A stretch of DNA of 64,000 nucleotides. Source: Bacillota bacterium. Lineage in GTDB: Bacteria; Bacillota; Clostridia; Oscillospirales; Acutalibacteraceae. Positions within the stretch are counted from its first letter, which is position 1. The number at the start of each line of letters is the position of its first letter. This document shows, piece by piece, positions 43,621 to 52,435 of the stretch. The stretch is taken from contig JAEWDK010000020.1 in the NCBI GenBank assembly GCA_023390175.1, forward strand, positions 1 to 64,000, written 5' to 3'. Made by a program: the position numbers and the translations under genes. Below the pieces are notes generated by a model. The model was not told where the DNA came from. It saw nothing but the letters and a program-made list of their open reading frames with translations, and ran no database searches.

Positions 43621-43653
43621 AAAAAGAGCGCCATGCCTGGCGGCATGACGCTC
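43621..43653 (-). terminator. Terminator of the SASP gene
   Basis: On the minus strand GAGCGTCATGCC / GGCATGGCGCTC followed by TTTTT. It also lies at the end of the BofC-like gene on the other strand. Confidence 0.8.
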
Positions 43654-43669
43654 GAACCGTGAAAGGCTT

Positions 43670-43855
43670 TTATTTCATGCCTTCCTCGTAACTCTTAATC
43701 ATCTTTTTGACCATCTGGCCGCCGACTGAACCGGCTTGCTTAGAGGTCAAATCGCCGTTGTAACCCTGCTTTAAGTTTACGCCGACTTCGGAAGCAGCTT
43801 CCATCTTAAACTTATCAAGACCTGTGCGAGCTTCGGGAACTACATTTTTAGCCAT
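43670..43855 (-). CDS. Alpha/beta-type small acid-soluble spore protein
   Basis: This 61-residue protein coats spore DNA and protects it from UV and chemical damage. It shows the family features: NVVPEARTGLDKFKMEAASE including the GPR protease site region (KMEAASEVG), the LKQGYNGDLTSKQAGSVGG core and VKKMIKSYEE at the end. Start follows AAGGAGTG. It is expected to be made in the forespore under sigma-G; the AT-rich region upstream would hold that promoter. Its presence shows the organism can sporulate. Confidence 0.95.
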   Translation of the reverse strand: MAKNVVPEARTGLDKFKMEAASEVGVNLKQGYNGDLTSKQAGSVGGQMVKKMIKSYEEGMK

Positions 43856-43977
43856 AAAATATACACTCCTTAATTCATTAGATATTTTAGTTTCGAATTT
43901 ATTGATTCGATTTGTTTTGCGTTTGCTTTTCTATTTTGCGTATTTGGAGTGTGTTTATGAATGTCAATTTTTTCAAA

Positions 43978-44520
43978 CTAAATAGTATAGCCGGCGGAAG
44001 AATCAATTCCGGAAATTAGCAGAACCGCACAGACGGCCAAAATTCGGTGCGGCCCCAGTTCGGAAAGCAGCTTAACTGTAAAATCATGCGGTTCAAGGAT
44101 TGCTCCGCCAACTGTTATGATGCTGCGCTGAAGGCTTAACGCGGCGCTGGCTTCATCAAGCGCCGCAATGCTGATGGTGTCCTTCGGGCTTGTACCGCAG
44201 GTGATTGCTGCCGCGCCCATACCCTGCAGCATTGCCGCGGCATGTAAGTTTTTCGCCTCAAGCACGCAGGAGAATCCACTTGGAATATGAATCTGCTCCG
44301 TTGAATGAAAACTGTTTTTAAACAGCAAAATTCCGCTTTCCAGTTCGATATTCGGTACATCTTCACAATCGTAAATCTGGAATTCCACAGCTTCTCCGCC
44401 ATAACGGGACAGCCGCTGAGGGGTGTAATACTGCACAGTTCCGTATCTGGCCATTGCAGGCAGCAGCGCGTCGCTGATTGAGGTATCTGTTGCTTTTCCG
44501 CATAAAATAATGTTTGTCAT
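43978..44520 (-). CDS. Hypothetical protein (180 aa)
   Basis: A cytosolic protein without a recognised family begins MTNIILCGKATDTSISDALL. It has an alternating strand-helix pattern (YGTVQYYTPQRLSRYGGEAV, VLEAKNLHAAAMLQGMGAAA) suggesting a small Rossmann-like fold, and a hydrophobic C-terminal helix (ILAVCAVLLISG). GAGGAAGC precedes the ATG. Located among sporulation-related genes and read in the same direction as the deacetylase, but with no visible operon. No function proposed. Confidence 0.65.
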   Translation of the reverse strand: MTNIILCGKATDTSISDALLPAMARYGTVQYYTPQRLSRYGGEAVEFQIYDCEDVPNIELESGILLFKNSFHSTEQIHIPSGFSCVLEAKNLHAAAMLQGMGAAAITCGTSPKDTISIAALDEASAALSLQRSIITVGGAILEPHDFTVKLLSELGPHRILAVCAVLLISGIDSSAGYTI

Positions 44521-44675
44521 TTTTCACACTGCTTCCTCAAATGATAAAAACATTATTTGCTTTTGGCGAGAAAAATATGTAAATTTGATAAATTTATTCT
44601 GGCGATCAAACCCGCGGCTAAGCCCTGACACTGCAGAATACAGGTCAAGATTAAACGGCCAGAACCAACTTTGCA

Positions 44676-44915
44676 TTAAAGCGAAGGGTTTGTATCGTAA
44701 TTGACTTTAATAAAATCATTCAGGCTGTCGCGCAGCCGCACGGCCATGTCAACATCAAGCTGAATACTGAGCGGACATGTGTCGAGTCCGCCCTCCTGCC
44801 CTGCCGTATGAACCCACATTGAAAAATATTTTTTGTTTGAATTCACGTCCATAACCGTTCTGTTGCTCACACGGATCATTCTGCTGCATTTACGGATATC
44901 CATTATTCTTGCCAT
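44676..44915 (-). CDS. Hypothetical protein (79 aa)
   Basis: A small basic-to-neutral protein starts MARIMDIRKCSRMIRVSNRT and has no membrane segment. GGGGGCAG lies 5 bp upstream of the ATG. The frame covers the whole interval between the neighbouring genes without a competing frame, and the amino-acid pattern (helical SIQLDVDMAVRLRDSLNDFI) looks protein-like. Family unknown. Confidence 0.55.
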   Translation of the reverse strand: MARIMDIRKCSRMIRVSNRTVMDVNSNKKYFSMWVHTAGQEGGLDTCPLSIQLDVDMAVRLRDSLNDFIKVNYDTNPSL

Positions 44916-44997
44916 AGCACTGCCCCCACAATCCTGATTCGTATTTTTATTCTGCTTGTTTCCATTATACTTTGCAAAAATATGATTTTCAATGCGC

Positions 44998-45759
44998 TCA
45001 GCCTTTTATCTGCGTTCCGGCGTCATCGACAGTATAATCGCCTTTATAAATCAGCTGGGAAACCGGAACAATCGAATAGCCCCGGGACTGCAATGTTCCA
45101 AGGACCGCCGGCAGCGCAGATGCGGTGTTAAGCGCGCCGTTGTGGAACAGAATGATGGACCCCGGCTTTACCTGTGCTGTCACCCGTTCAACAATCTGCC
45201 TTGGGGTCGGATTCTTCCAATCCAGACTGTCAACGTCCCATTTTACGCTGTACATGCCGGCGGAGCCCGCGGCCTCAATCAAAGCATTGCTGTAATCATC
45301 GTAAGGCGCACGGAAAAGAAACGGACTGACACCGGTGATATTTTTAATTTTATTGCTGCAGCTGTTAATCTGCGCCAGCATATCTTCACGGGTAAGTTTC
45401 GGCATATGGGGATGTGTGTCGGAGTGGTTGCAAACCTCATGCCCTTGAGCGGCGATTGACCTGACGGATTTGGGGTATTTGTCGGCCCACGCGCCCACAA
45501 CAAAAAAAGAAGCCTTTACATCGTACCTTCCCAAAATATCGATCAGTCTTTGTGTTTCCCCATCACCCCAATCTGTGTCAAATGAGACTGCCACCTTTTT
45601 TTCGTCCATTTTGACACTGCAGATGGGACTCAGCCGCTTCGCGGTCAACACTGAAATTGATGCCACGCATTGAAATGTAATAACAACTGCAAGTACGCAG
45701 GCAATCAGCGCGCAAAGCACGGCAAGGATTCGTTCCCTGGTAATAATCAGAAATTTCAT
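44998..45759 (-). CDS. Polysaccharide deacetylase, PdaB-like
   Basis: This 253-residue membrane-anchored enzyme has one TM helix (AVLCALIACVLAVVITF) and a NodB domain. The five NodB motifs are visible: SFDTDWG, HSDTHPH (metal His pair), RAPYDDY, WDVDSLDW and ILFHNG. It removes acetyl groups from peptidoglycan sugars; PdaB members act late in sporulation on cortex. Start ATG 45759 has GGGGG upstream and puts the TM segment correctly; a GC-rich extension is implausible. The gene is about 80 bp from the upstream small gene and probably sporulation-controlled. Confidence 0.88.
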   Translation of the reverse strand: MKFLIITRERILAVLCALIACVLAVVITFQCVASISVLTAKRLSPICSVKMDEKKVAVSFDTDWGDGETQRLIDILGRYDVKASFFVVGAWADKYPKSVRSIAAQGHEVCNHSDTHPHMPKLTREDMLAQINSCSNKIKNITGVSPFLFRAPYDDYSNALIEAAGSAGMYSVKWDVDSLDWKNPTPRQIVERVTAQVKPGSIILFHNGALNTASALPAVLGTLQSRGYSIVPVSQLIYKGDYTVDDAGTQIKG

Positions 45760-45977
45760 GTTTGAACCCCCGCCACCAGTATATGCAAACGGGGGCAATG
45801 ATTATATTTACAACATTTTAACATAATACCGTCTTGCAACAAAACTGCCGCGCCGCTGCAACGATTTTCAAAGAATAAATGACAAGCCCATATTTCATAT
45901 AATTTCATCCAACTATTTTCTTGGCTGAAAAATCGTGTTATACTGAAAAACGATTAAAAAGAATCGGAGGAGAACAT

Positions 45978-46553
45978 ATGCCCAAATTGTATTTTAAGTA
46001 TGGCGCCATGGGCAGCAGCAAAACGGCACAGGCACTTATGGTAAAATTCAATTATGAAGAAAAGGGATACCGCGTTGCACTGATGAAACCGTCTGTGGAT
46101 AACCGGGATGGACAAACGATTGTAAAATCCCGTATTGGCTTGCAGGATACCGGTATTTTAGTCGACCGCAATTTAAATCTTTACGATTGGTACCTGAAAA
46201 ACAATTATGACGTTCTGATTATTGATGAAGCGCAGTTTTTATCCGGCGTTCAAATTGAACAGCTAAAGGATATTGCCATGGAATTTGTTCCGGTGCTTTG
46301 TTTCGGGCTGAAAACAGATTTTCAGACCCATATGTTTGAAGGCAGCAAGCGGCTGTTTGAAATTGCCGATTCACTCACGGAAATTAAGTCCGTATGCACC
46401 TGCGGACGAAAAGCCGAGGTGAATGCCAGGATACATAACGGGCAAATTGTGCGGGAAGGCGAGCAGGTTGTAATCGGGGGGAACGAAAGCTACATTGGAC
46501 TGTGCTACAAATGCTGGAAAAAGGGAGAAATCGGGACGGTTCCTCAAAAGTAA
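45978..46553 (+). CDS. tdk: Thymidine kinase, type II
   Basis: A 191-residue salvage enzyme that phosphorylates thymidine. The P loop KYGAMGSSKTAQALM, Walker B LIIDEAQFL and the C-terminal zinc cysteines CTCGRKA and CYKCW are all present, with YIGLCYKCW closing the lid. Length is standard for type II Tdk. ATG 45978 follows GGAGGAGAA; 19 in-frame codons upstream do not have a binding site. A strong terminator follows. Confidence 0.96.
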   Translation: MPKLYFKYGAMGSSKTAQALMVKFNYEEKGYRVALMKPSVDNRDGQTIVKSRIGLQDTGILVDRNLNLYDWYLKNNYDVLIIDEAQFLSGVQIEQLKDIAMEFVPVLCFGLKTDFQTHMFEGSKRLFEIADSLTEIKSVCTCGRKAEVNARIHNGQIVREGEQVVIGGNESYIGLCYKCWKKGEIGTVPQK

Positions 46554-46563
46554 CACACATTGG

Positions 46564-46614
46564 AAAGCCCGCTGCCGGAAATCAATTTTCATTGGTTTTC
46601 GGCAGCGGGCTTTT
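46564..46614. terminator. Strong terminator between convergent genes
   Basis: AAAGCCCGCTGCCG/CGGCAGCGGGCTTT stem plus an inner AATC/GGTT pairing and T run. It can serve tdk and the leftward CapD-type gene. Confidence 0.85.
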
Positions 46615-46633
46615 AATTTTTGCACAAAATAAT

Positions 46634-48526
46634 TCAGTTGGCAAGAGCATCGGATTCTTCCGCATGGCCGGAATACGTTGGAACGAGCTCGTGAACAACG
46701 CCCATCATTGCAACATTGTCCACACCGGCTACTGCGCGCAGTTTCTCTATTTCATCTAAGAACGTATCTTCATTAAAGCGAATCGGCGTACCGATATAAA
46801 TCAACTCATGGGAAGTTTTTTCACAGCTTCCCTCACAGTCCAGCAAAAGTTCTTCATAAAGCTTTTCACCGGGGCGCAAACCGGTATATTCGATTTTAAT
46901 ATCGACATCGGGCCGCAAGCCGGAAAGGCGGATAAGATTACGTGCCAAATCGACAATCTTAACCGGCTCGCCCATGTCGAGCACAAAAATTTCACCGCCG
47001 TGCGCCATGCCGCCGGCCTGAATCACAAGCCTGGCTGCTTCCGGAATTGTCATAAAGAAACGGGTAATGTCAGGATGTGTAACGGTAACCGGGCCGCCGG
47101 CCTCAATCTGCTTTTTGAAAAGCGGAATTACGCTGCCGTTGCTGCCCAGAACATTGCCAAAACGAACCGCAACATAATCTGTTTTGCTGTGACGGCTGTA
47201 ATATTGGATAATCAGTTCGCAGATACGCTTTGTCGCACCCATAATGTTGGTCGGGTTGACCGCCTTGTCCGTGGAAATGAGCACCATACGCTTTACCCCG
47301 AATTTATCGCAGGTTTGTGCGACATTCAGCGTTCCGAAAACATTATTTTTGACCGCCTCACCGGGGCTGAGCTCCATAAGCGGAACATGCTTGTGCGCAG
47401 CCGCGTGGAAAACGACATCGGGCTTACAGACAGAAAACACATGCTCGACTCTTGCTTTGTCGCGGACGGAACCGATCAGCACTTCCAGATTGAGGTTTTT
47501 AAAGCGCATTAACAGTTCGTTTTGCAAATCATAGGCGTTATTTTCATAAATATCAAAAATAATTAGCTTTTTCGGATCAAAATGTGCGATCTGCCGGCAA
47601 AGCTCACTGCCGATAGAACCGCCGCCGCCCGTAACGAGCACAGTTTTATTCTTCAGGTAGCCGCTAATTTCACCCACATTAAGATTTGTTTCATCCCTGC
47701 CCAAAAGGTCGATAATATCAACATTCCTGATTTTCAGCGGGTCAGCGCTGTCTTCGATAATTTCATAAAGAGCCGGAATGGTTTTCAGCTGGCAACCGGT
47801 TTGCGAGCAGATGTTCAAAATATCCTGCTTGTCCTTGTTTGACGCAGTCGCAATGGCGAGCACGATTTGATCGACGTTATATTTGGCAGCCATCCTTGCA
47901 ATGCTTTCACGGCCGCCGACTACCCTCACTCCATGAATGCGAGTGCCCCTTTTTGCCTTGTTGTCATCGATTGCAACAACGGGAATTCCTTTGCTTTCCG
48001 GCGCAGTTTTCATATCCTTAATGACCATGGAGCCCATTTCGCCCGCACCGATAACCATAACGCGGTTGAATTCGTCCGTATTCTGCCTGCTCATTTGGCT
48101 TTTCCGCTTCATTCTGCGAATCAGCCGGAAACTGAAGCGCGACGCGCCGACGAAGAAAAAGGTAAGTATCCAGCCTATAATATAAACGGAGATTGGGAAT
48201 CGCTTTACACCCAGCAATTGCCAAGAAAGGGTAAAGCTAAGTACACTGGCAACGAAACAGCCCATTGTCGTTCCGTAGAAAATCTGGAGAAGCTCATCCA
48301 GGCTGGCAAACTGCCACATGGTGGTATAAAACCGAAAAAGGATGAACGTTATAATGCAAATCAGCGTAAACCACGGGATTTCCGCATGAAAGGCCTGCAG
48401 ATCATCCTTAGGAATTAAATTTTCAAATTTAATTGTAAAAGTAATCCAATAGCTAAAAAATACGCAGACAATATCTATTAAAATTTGTGGCAATGAATTT
48501 TTTAAAGTAACTTTTTTATTTTTCAT
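46634..48526 (-). CDS. Membrane-bound nucleotide-sugar 4,6-dehydratase (CapD/WbpM family)
   Basis: This 630-residue protein has four N-terminal TM helices, a CoA-binding-like Rossmann region (MVIGAGEMGSMVIKDM) and a C-terminal SDR domain with NAD motif VTGGGGSIGSELCRQI and the STDKAVNPTNIMGATKR segment. WbpM-type enzymes convert UDP-GlcNAc to a 4-keto-6-deoxy sugar for capsule, teichoic or glycan synthesis. Start ATG 48526 with AGGGG upstream is preferred over an extension. It is a single gene; no glycan cluster surrounds it. Confidence 0.94.
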   Translation of the reverse strand: MKNKKVTLKNSLPQILIDIVCVFFSYWITFTIKFENLIPKDDLQAFHAEIPWFTLICIITFILFRFYTTMWQFASLDELLQIFYGTTMGCFVASVLSFTLSWQLLGVKRFPISVYIIGWILTFFFVGASRFSFRLIRRMKRKSQMSRQNTDEFNRVMVIGAGEMGSMVIKDMKTAPESKGIPVVAIDDNKAKRGTRIHGVRVVGGRESIARMAAKYNVDQIVLAIATASNKDKQDILNICSQTGCQLKTIPALYEIIEDSADPLKIRNVDIIDLLGRDETNLNVGEISGYLKNKTVLVTGGGGSIGSELCRQIAHFDPKKLIIFDIYENNAYDLQNELLMRFKNLNLEVLIGSVRDKARVEHVFSVCKPDVVFHAAAHKHVPLMELSPGEAVKNNVFGTLNVAQTCDKFGVKRMVLISTDKAVNPTNIMGATKRICELIIQYYSRHSKTDYVAVRFGNVLGSNGSVIPLFKKQIEAGGPVTVTHPDITRFFMTIPEAARLVIQAGGMAHGGEIFVLDMGEPVKIVDLARNLIRLSGLRPDVDIKIEYTGLRPGEKLYEELLLDCEGSCEKTSHELIYIGTPIRFNEDTFLDEIEKLRAVAGVDNVAMMGVVHELVPTYSGHAEESDALAN

Positions 48527-48641
48527 ACAATTACCCCTATTAATAAATTTACAACCGAAACAGTATAGCACAAATCACGTACGAATTAAATACAAAAATT
48601 GAGTCATACGTTCATTATTGCACATAGAGAGGAGAAATGTG

Positions 48642-49262
48642 TTAACATTTTGTAATTATATGCACAATTTTCAATGGAGGTCCGCTCAAAACATAGATGA
48701 TATCTGCAAGGAGTTCTGCCTCCCGCATGTCGTGCGTGACCAATATTTTCAACGCGTTGGGTGTTTTTTCCCGAATCAGCGCAATGACCTCCTGCTTTGC
48801 TTTTTCATCCAGCGCATGAAACGGCTCATCGAGCAGATACAGCTCCCCGCTGTAAGCAAGAGCGCGCGCAATCGCCACACGCTGGCGCATGCCGCCGCTT
48901 AATTCATCGGGGCGCTTTTCCCCTTCCCCCGCTAAGCCCACCTGTTCGAGCCATTGTGCGGCTTCCCCGGCGTTTTGTTTTGCATTTCCGCGCAGAACGG
49001 CGGCCACGTTTTCATTTGCGGAAACCCACGGCAGCAGCCTGTCTTCTTGAAAAATGCAGGATATTCTGTGGTTTTCCGTTCCGGCAATCACACCCGAATC
49101 CAGGCGTTCCATTCCGGCAATACAATTTAAAAGAGTGGTTTTACCGCAGCCGGAAGGGCCAAAAAGGCAAACGACCCCGCTTTGCGGAAATTGCAGTGAA
49201 AAATTATCCAGTACTTTTTTTCCGTTGAACTGTTTGCAGGTATTTTTAATCTCCAGTTTCAT
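48642..49262 (-). CDS. ABC transporter ATP-binding protein (SsuB/TauB type)
   Basis: This 206-residue nucleotide-binding protein has Walker A GPSGCGKTTLLN, signature LSGGMRQRVAIARALAY and Walker B LYLLDEPFHALD, followed by the H loop LVTHD. The GMRQR signature is typical of nitrate/sulfonate/taurine importers. It is the third gene of a leftward operon: binding protein, permease, ATPase. The protein is shorter at its C-terminus than most SsuB proteins (about 250). Substrate unknown. Confidence 0.93.
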   Translation of the reverse strand: MKLEIKNTCKQFNGKKVLDNFSLQFPQSGVVCLFGPSGCGKTTLLNCIAGMERLDSGVIAGTENHRISCIFQEDRLLPWVSANENVAAVLRGNAKQNAGEAAQWLEQVGLAGEGEKRPDELSGGMRQRVAIARALAYSGELYLLDEPFHALDEKAKQEVIALIREKTPNALKILVTHDMREAELLADIIYVLSGPPLKIVHIITKC

Positions 49263-49274
49263 TCAGGTACCCCG

Positions 49275-50057
49275 TTATAAATTCACATTGTATTTTTGCC
49301 CGACTTTTTTCATGACGACGACCATCAGCCGCTCCAAAATCACACTCATGACAATCACCACCGCCGTCCATGCAAACAGGTCGGCTGTTTCAATATAAAT
49401 TTTGGAATCGTAGATCCGGCCGCCGATGGAAAGCTCCGTGCCGGCCAGAACTTCGGCGGCAATACCGGCCTTCCAGGCCAAACCCATTCCCGTTGTGCAG
49501 GAGGCGATAAAATACGGCATGATGGAAGGTATGTACACCCGTCTGACGGTTCTTGCCGCGCCGAAGCGGTACGAATGCGCCATCTGCAAAAGTTTCGGGT
49601 CGGTTTTTGCGATACCGTTTGCCACATTGCCCCAAACAATGGGTGTGACCATAAGGAAAGCGGTAAAAACAGGCACATGGGCGGACTGAATCCACACGAG
49701 CGCAAGAATGATAAATGATGCCACCGGAGTTGCCTTAATGATACTGATAATTGGATAAAAAAGGTCGTACAGGATTGGAAAAGAAGAAGTAAGTACCGCC
49801 AAAACGACCCCGGTTACAAGTCCAAGCAGAAACCCCGAAAGCACATGGAGCATTGAATTCAATGCGGTGACCCAAAATGCACCGTCACCCGACAGATCAA
49901 ACAGCCTTTGTAAAACACGAACAGGAGATACGATTAGTATCTCCTGTTTTACAATAGAATAGAGCAGCTGCCAGACAGCAATCCAGAATGCGGCTGCCAG
50001 CAGCTTCCCGATTATTTTAGGATAGGAAGCAGATTTACTTTGTGTAATAAAAGTCAT
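49275..50057 (-). CDS. ABC transporter permease (SsuC-like)
   Basis: This 260-residue permease has five to six TM helices and the BPD_transp_1 EAA-like loop (MAHSYRFGAARTVRRVYIPS). It begins inside the 3' end of the binding-protein gene, overlapping by 23 bp in another frame, so translation is probably coupled. The ATG is preceded by a GGGGGGAA run somewhat far upstream, within the coding sequence before it. It pairs with the ATPase at 48642. Confidence 0.92.
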   Translation of the reverse strand: MTFITQSKSASYPKIIGKLLAAAFWIAVWQLLYSIVKQEILIVSPVRVLQRLFDLSGDGAFWVTALNSMLHVLSGFLLGLVTGVVLAVLTSSFPILYDLFYPIISIIKATPVASFIILALVWIQSAHVPVFTAFLMVTPIVWGNVANGIAKTDPKLLQMAHSYRFGAARTVRRVYIPSIMPYFIASCTTGMGLAWKAGIAAEVLAGTELSIGGRIYDSKIYIETADLFAWTAVVIVMSVILERLMVVVMKKVGQKYNVNL

Positions 50058-51093
50058 CACCGGGTAATTTCCCCCCAACGGACTTCGGATTGGCTTTGAA
50101 CAATACATTCAGAAAATCAGGAATTTTCGCTTTCAAATCGGCGCCGTCAATATAAACGATGTTGCAGTTTGGAATTGCCTTCTGCGCAATCGCCGCAGGC
50201 ATAATTCCGTACTTTTCCGAAAGCGCGGCAGCCTGTTTTACGTCGGAGGTGGTATAAGCGGCCGACGTTTTGTACTCGTCAAGGAATGCGTTGAAAGCAG
50301 CTTTGTTCTTTTCGGCGAAATCCTTGCGCACAATCAGGCAGCCCATGGTAAGAACGCTTTTGTCACCGGCAACCTTGTTCCATTCCTCTGTAATATTCAA
50401 CCCAATCTTAAGATTCTTATTTTTTAACATAACCTGAGTCACAAAAGGCTCGGGCAGAACAGCCGTTGTTACCTTGCCCGAAATCATGAGTGTGGCAAGC
50501 TCGGCATGCTCTGCTACATATTTTACATTAACATCCTTACCTACTTCAAGTCCATTTTGCTTGAGAATATAATTTAATGCGTATTCCGGCGTGGCACCCT
50601 GCCCGGAAGAGTAAATTGTTTTGCCTTTTAAATCTTTTACGCTCTTAATCTTTTCGTCATTTGTTAAAAGAGAAAGTACACCAAGCGTATTAATGGCAGC
50701 AATTTGGATTTTACCGTTTGTTTTGTTGTACAGGGTGGCCGCAAGGTTGGTAGGAACGGCGGCAACATCAATTTCGCCGGTGGATATTTTAGATACAATT
50801 TCGTCCGGGGAAGCAACCAGTGTGAATGCGTAGTTGTTTGCCGCCGTTTTGGCGTCGTTGTCGCTCATCAGCTTCAGCATTCCAAGACCGGTGGGGCCTT
50901 TCAGCGTTGCCAGCTTAATTGTCGTTTTTTCCGCCGGTGCGGAGCTGGGCTGTTCGCTTACCGCTGCTGCGCTGGAAAGCGCCGCTGTTGAAGCGGAGGA
51001 AGACGCCCCCGTACTGCTGCCGCAGCCCGCAGCCACCGACGCGAACAGGAATGCTGCCAGCGCCAACGCTGTAAATCTTTTTGTTTGTTTCAT
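50035..51093 (-). CDS. ABC transporter substrate-binding lipoprotein (SsuA/NMT1-like)
   Basis: This 352-residue exported lipoprotein has a signal peptide (RFTALALAAFLFASVAAGC with lipobox AAGC) and a Ser/Ala linker. The binding fold begins TTIKLATLKGPTGLGMLKLM and continues VKDLKGKTIYSSGQGATPEY. Relatives bind sulfonates, nitrate, thiamine precursors or other small anions; GPTGLGM is a local feature I cannot link to a ligand. AGAGGG precedes the ATG. The Crp-type regulator lies directly upstream on the same strand and may be co-transcribed. Confidence 0.9.
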   Translation of the reverse strand: MKQTKRFTALALAAFLFASVAAGCGSSTGASSSASTAALSSAAAVSEQPSSAPAEKTTIKLATLKGPTGLGMLKLMSDNDAKTAANNYAFTLVASPDEIVSKISTGEIDVAAVPTNLAATLYNKTNGKIQIAAINTLGVLSLLTNDEKIKSVKDLKGKTIYSSGQGATPEYALNYILKQNGLEVGKDVNVKYVAEHAELATLMISGKVTTAVLPEPFVTQVMLKNKNLKIGLNITEEWNKVAGDKSVLTMGCLIVRKDFAEKNKAAFNAFLDEYKTSAAYTTSDVKQAAALSEKYGIMPAAIAQKAIPNCNIVYIDGADLKAKIPDFLNVLFKANPKSVGGKLPGDDFYYTK

Positions 51094-51126
51094 ACAATAC
51101 CCTCTTATTCTATTCAATATTGATAT

Positions 51127-51825
51127 TTAATACAGACCGGACTTTAACCGGTCAAGATTAACGATGGAAATCACTCTGCCGCTGCGTTGGATGGCTCCTG
51201 CACCGGATAAAGCATCCAGTGCACGGTACAGTGACGCACGCCCCATGTCCAGCGTGTTGGAAAGCTGGGTTAAGGTACAGGGCAAACGAAACCGAAGCGG
51301 GTTTTCACTTTGTGCCGAAAGGGACAGAAGGAAGGCGGCAAGCCTGCTTTCGGCGCTGCCGCCGGTAAAATTGTCGATCCGGCTGTTCAGAAAACAAATG
51401 CGATTGGAAAGGTAGCTGATATAGTTTTCCGCAATTTGATAATTTTGTTCAAACAGACGGTGTAAAAGCTGCTGGGGCAAAAACAGCACACAGCTCCGTT
51501 TCACCGCGGCGACCTCCGAAACATACTGCTTTGCATTATTGAAAAGGCCGGCAACACCAAAAACGCCGCCGGTCAGGAAGGTGTTCAAGACTAAGTTTGC
51601 TCCGTCCGCTCCGGATTTAACCGCTTTGAGTTCCCCCGAAAGGACAATACCGATGCTTTTTTTGAAATTGCTTCTGGTATAAATCTTTTCCCCCGGTTCA
51701 AACTCCGTGCAGGAGCAGTCGTCACACTGAAAAGCAGCGCTAACCGTATCATCGTCAATTCCACTGAACAAAAAACTTTGTGAAAGCAACAGACGGTATT
51801 TATTTTGCTTTTGAATTATCTTCAT
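51127..51825 (-). CDS. Crp/Fnr-family transcriptional regulator
   Basis: This 232-residue protein has an N-terminal cyclic-nucleotide-binding-like beta barrel (FEPGEKIYTRSNFKKSIGIV) and a C-terminal winged HTH (LPCTLTQLSNTLDMGRASLY). Cysteines around CDDCSC in the sensor part could bind an Fe-S cluster or metal, unlike classical Crp. It heads the importer operon and likely controls it, and perhaps itself. A strong sigma-A promoter lies about 45 bp upstream. Effector unknown. Confidence 0.9.
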   Translation of the reverse strand: MKIIQKQNKYRLLLSQSFLFSGIDDDTVSAAFQCDDCSCTEFEPGEKIYTRSNFKKSIGIVLSGELKAVKSGADGANLVLNTFLTGGVFGVAGLFNNAKQYVSEVAAVKRSCVLFLPQQLLHRLFEQNYQIAENYISYLSNRICFLNSRIDNFTGGSAESRLAAFLLSLSAQSENPLRFRLPCTLTQLSNTLDMGRASLYRALDALSGAGAIQRSGRVISIVNLDRLKSGLY

Positions 51826-51867
51826 GGTTCAACTCACTTATTCTGTATCATTTGGTACACTAGTTAT

Positions 51868-51896
51868 ATTATAAACACAGTGTCACCGCCTGTCAA
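51868..51896 (-). promoter_or_regulatory. Promoter of the Crp-type regulator and importer operon
   Basis: On the minus strand TTGACA (51891-51896), 17 bp, TATAAT (51868-51873), both perfect. The region just downstream holds the imperfect palindrome GTACCAAATGATAC, a possible autoregulatory site. Confidence 0.8.
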
Positions 51897-51948
51897 TACA
51901 TGAAAAAAGGTACCGTCGAAGCGGTACCTCATCGTTTGTAATATGAAC

Positions 51949-52380
51949 TTACTCGTGCTTGCAGTCGTCACAGCCGCATTCGCAGTCGTCATCATCAAAG
52001 TCAAACTCCAGTGTTTCGCCGCAGTTCGGGCACTCCATCTGGCCGTCTTCAATGATTTCTTCGGAGAGGCAAATCGTTTCATGGCAGTTCGGGCAGGTTA
52101 CCTCATAGTAACAATCGCCCTCTTCGTCATCATCATCCTCATCGTCTTCCGTATCATCTTCCTCATAAAAATCGTCTTCCAAAGAGCCTAAATCTTCATC
52201 AACCGCGTCGAGCTGGTCTGCCATATCGTTCACGTTATCTTCCATGTCGGAAATGGAAAGAGCCATGTCGTCTAACAGATCGACGATCGCATTAATGACC
52301 TTAACTTCCTTTTTGCTTTCATCAAGCTCAAGGCCCTCCGCTAAGCCGCGAATGTACGCAACCTTTTCTGTATTTGTCAT
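51949..52380 (-). CDS. CD1247-type acidic protein with zinc ribbon
   Basis: This 143-residue cytosolic protein starts with a helical N-terminal block (KVAYIRGLAEGLELDESKKE, INAIVDLLDDMALSISDMED) named after Clostridioides CD1247. A very acidic linker and a zinc ribbon (TCPNCHETICL...CPNCGETL) follow, then a Cys/Asp-rich tail (CECGCDDCKHE). It resembles other clostridial proteins of unknown function found beside efp. GAGGCAG precedes the ATG. Regulation or RNA/protein contacts are possible, unproven. Confidence 0.8.
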   Translation of the reverse strand: MTNTEKVAYIRGLAEGLELDESKKEVKVINAIVDLLDDMALSISDMEDNVNDMADQLDAVDEDLGSLEDDFYEEDDTEDDEDDDDEEGDCYYEVTCPNCHETICLSEEIIEDGQMECPNCGETLEFDFDDDDCECGCDDCKHE

Positions 52381-52435
52381 GATTCTGCCTCCCTTTAATT
52401 TCTAGTCGTGAATATGCGAACATGCATAGTGTTGG

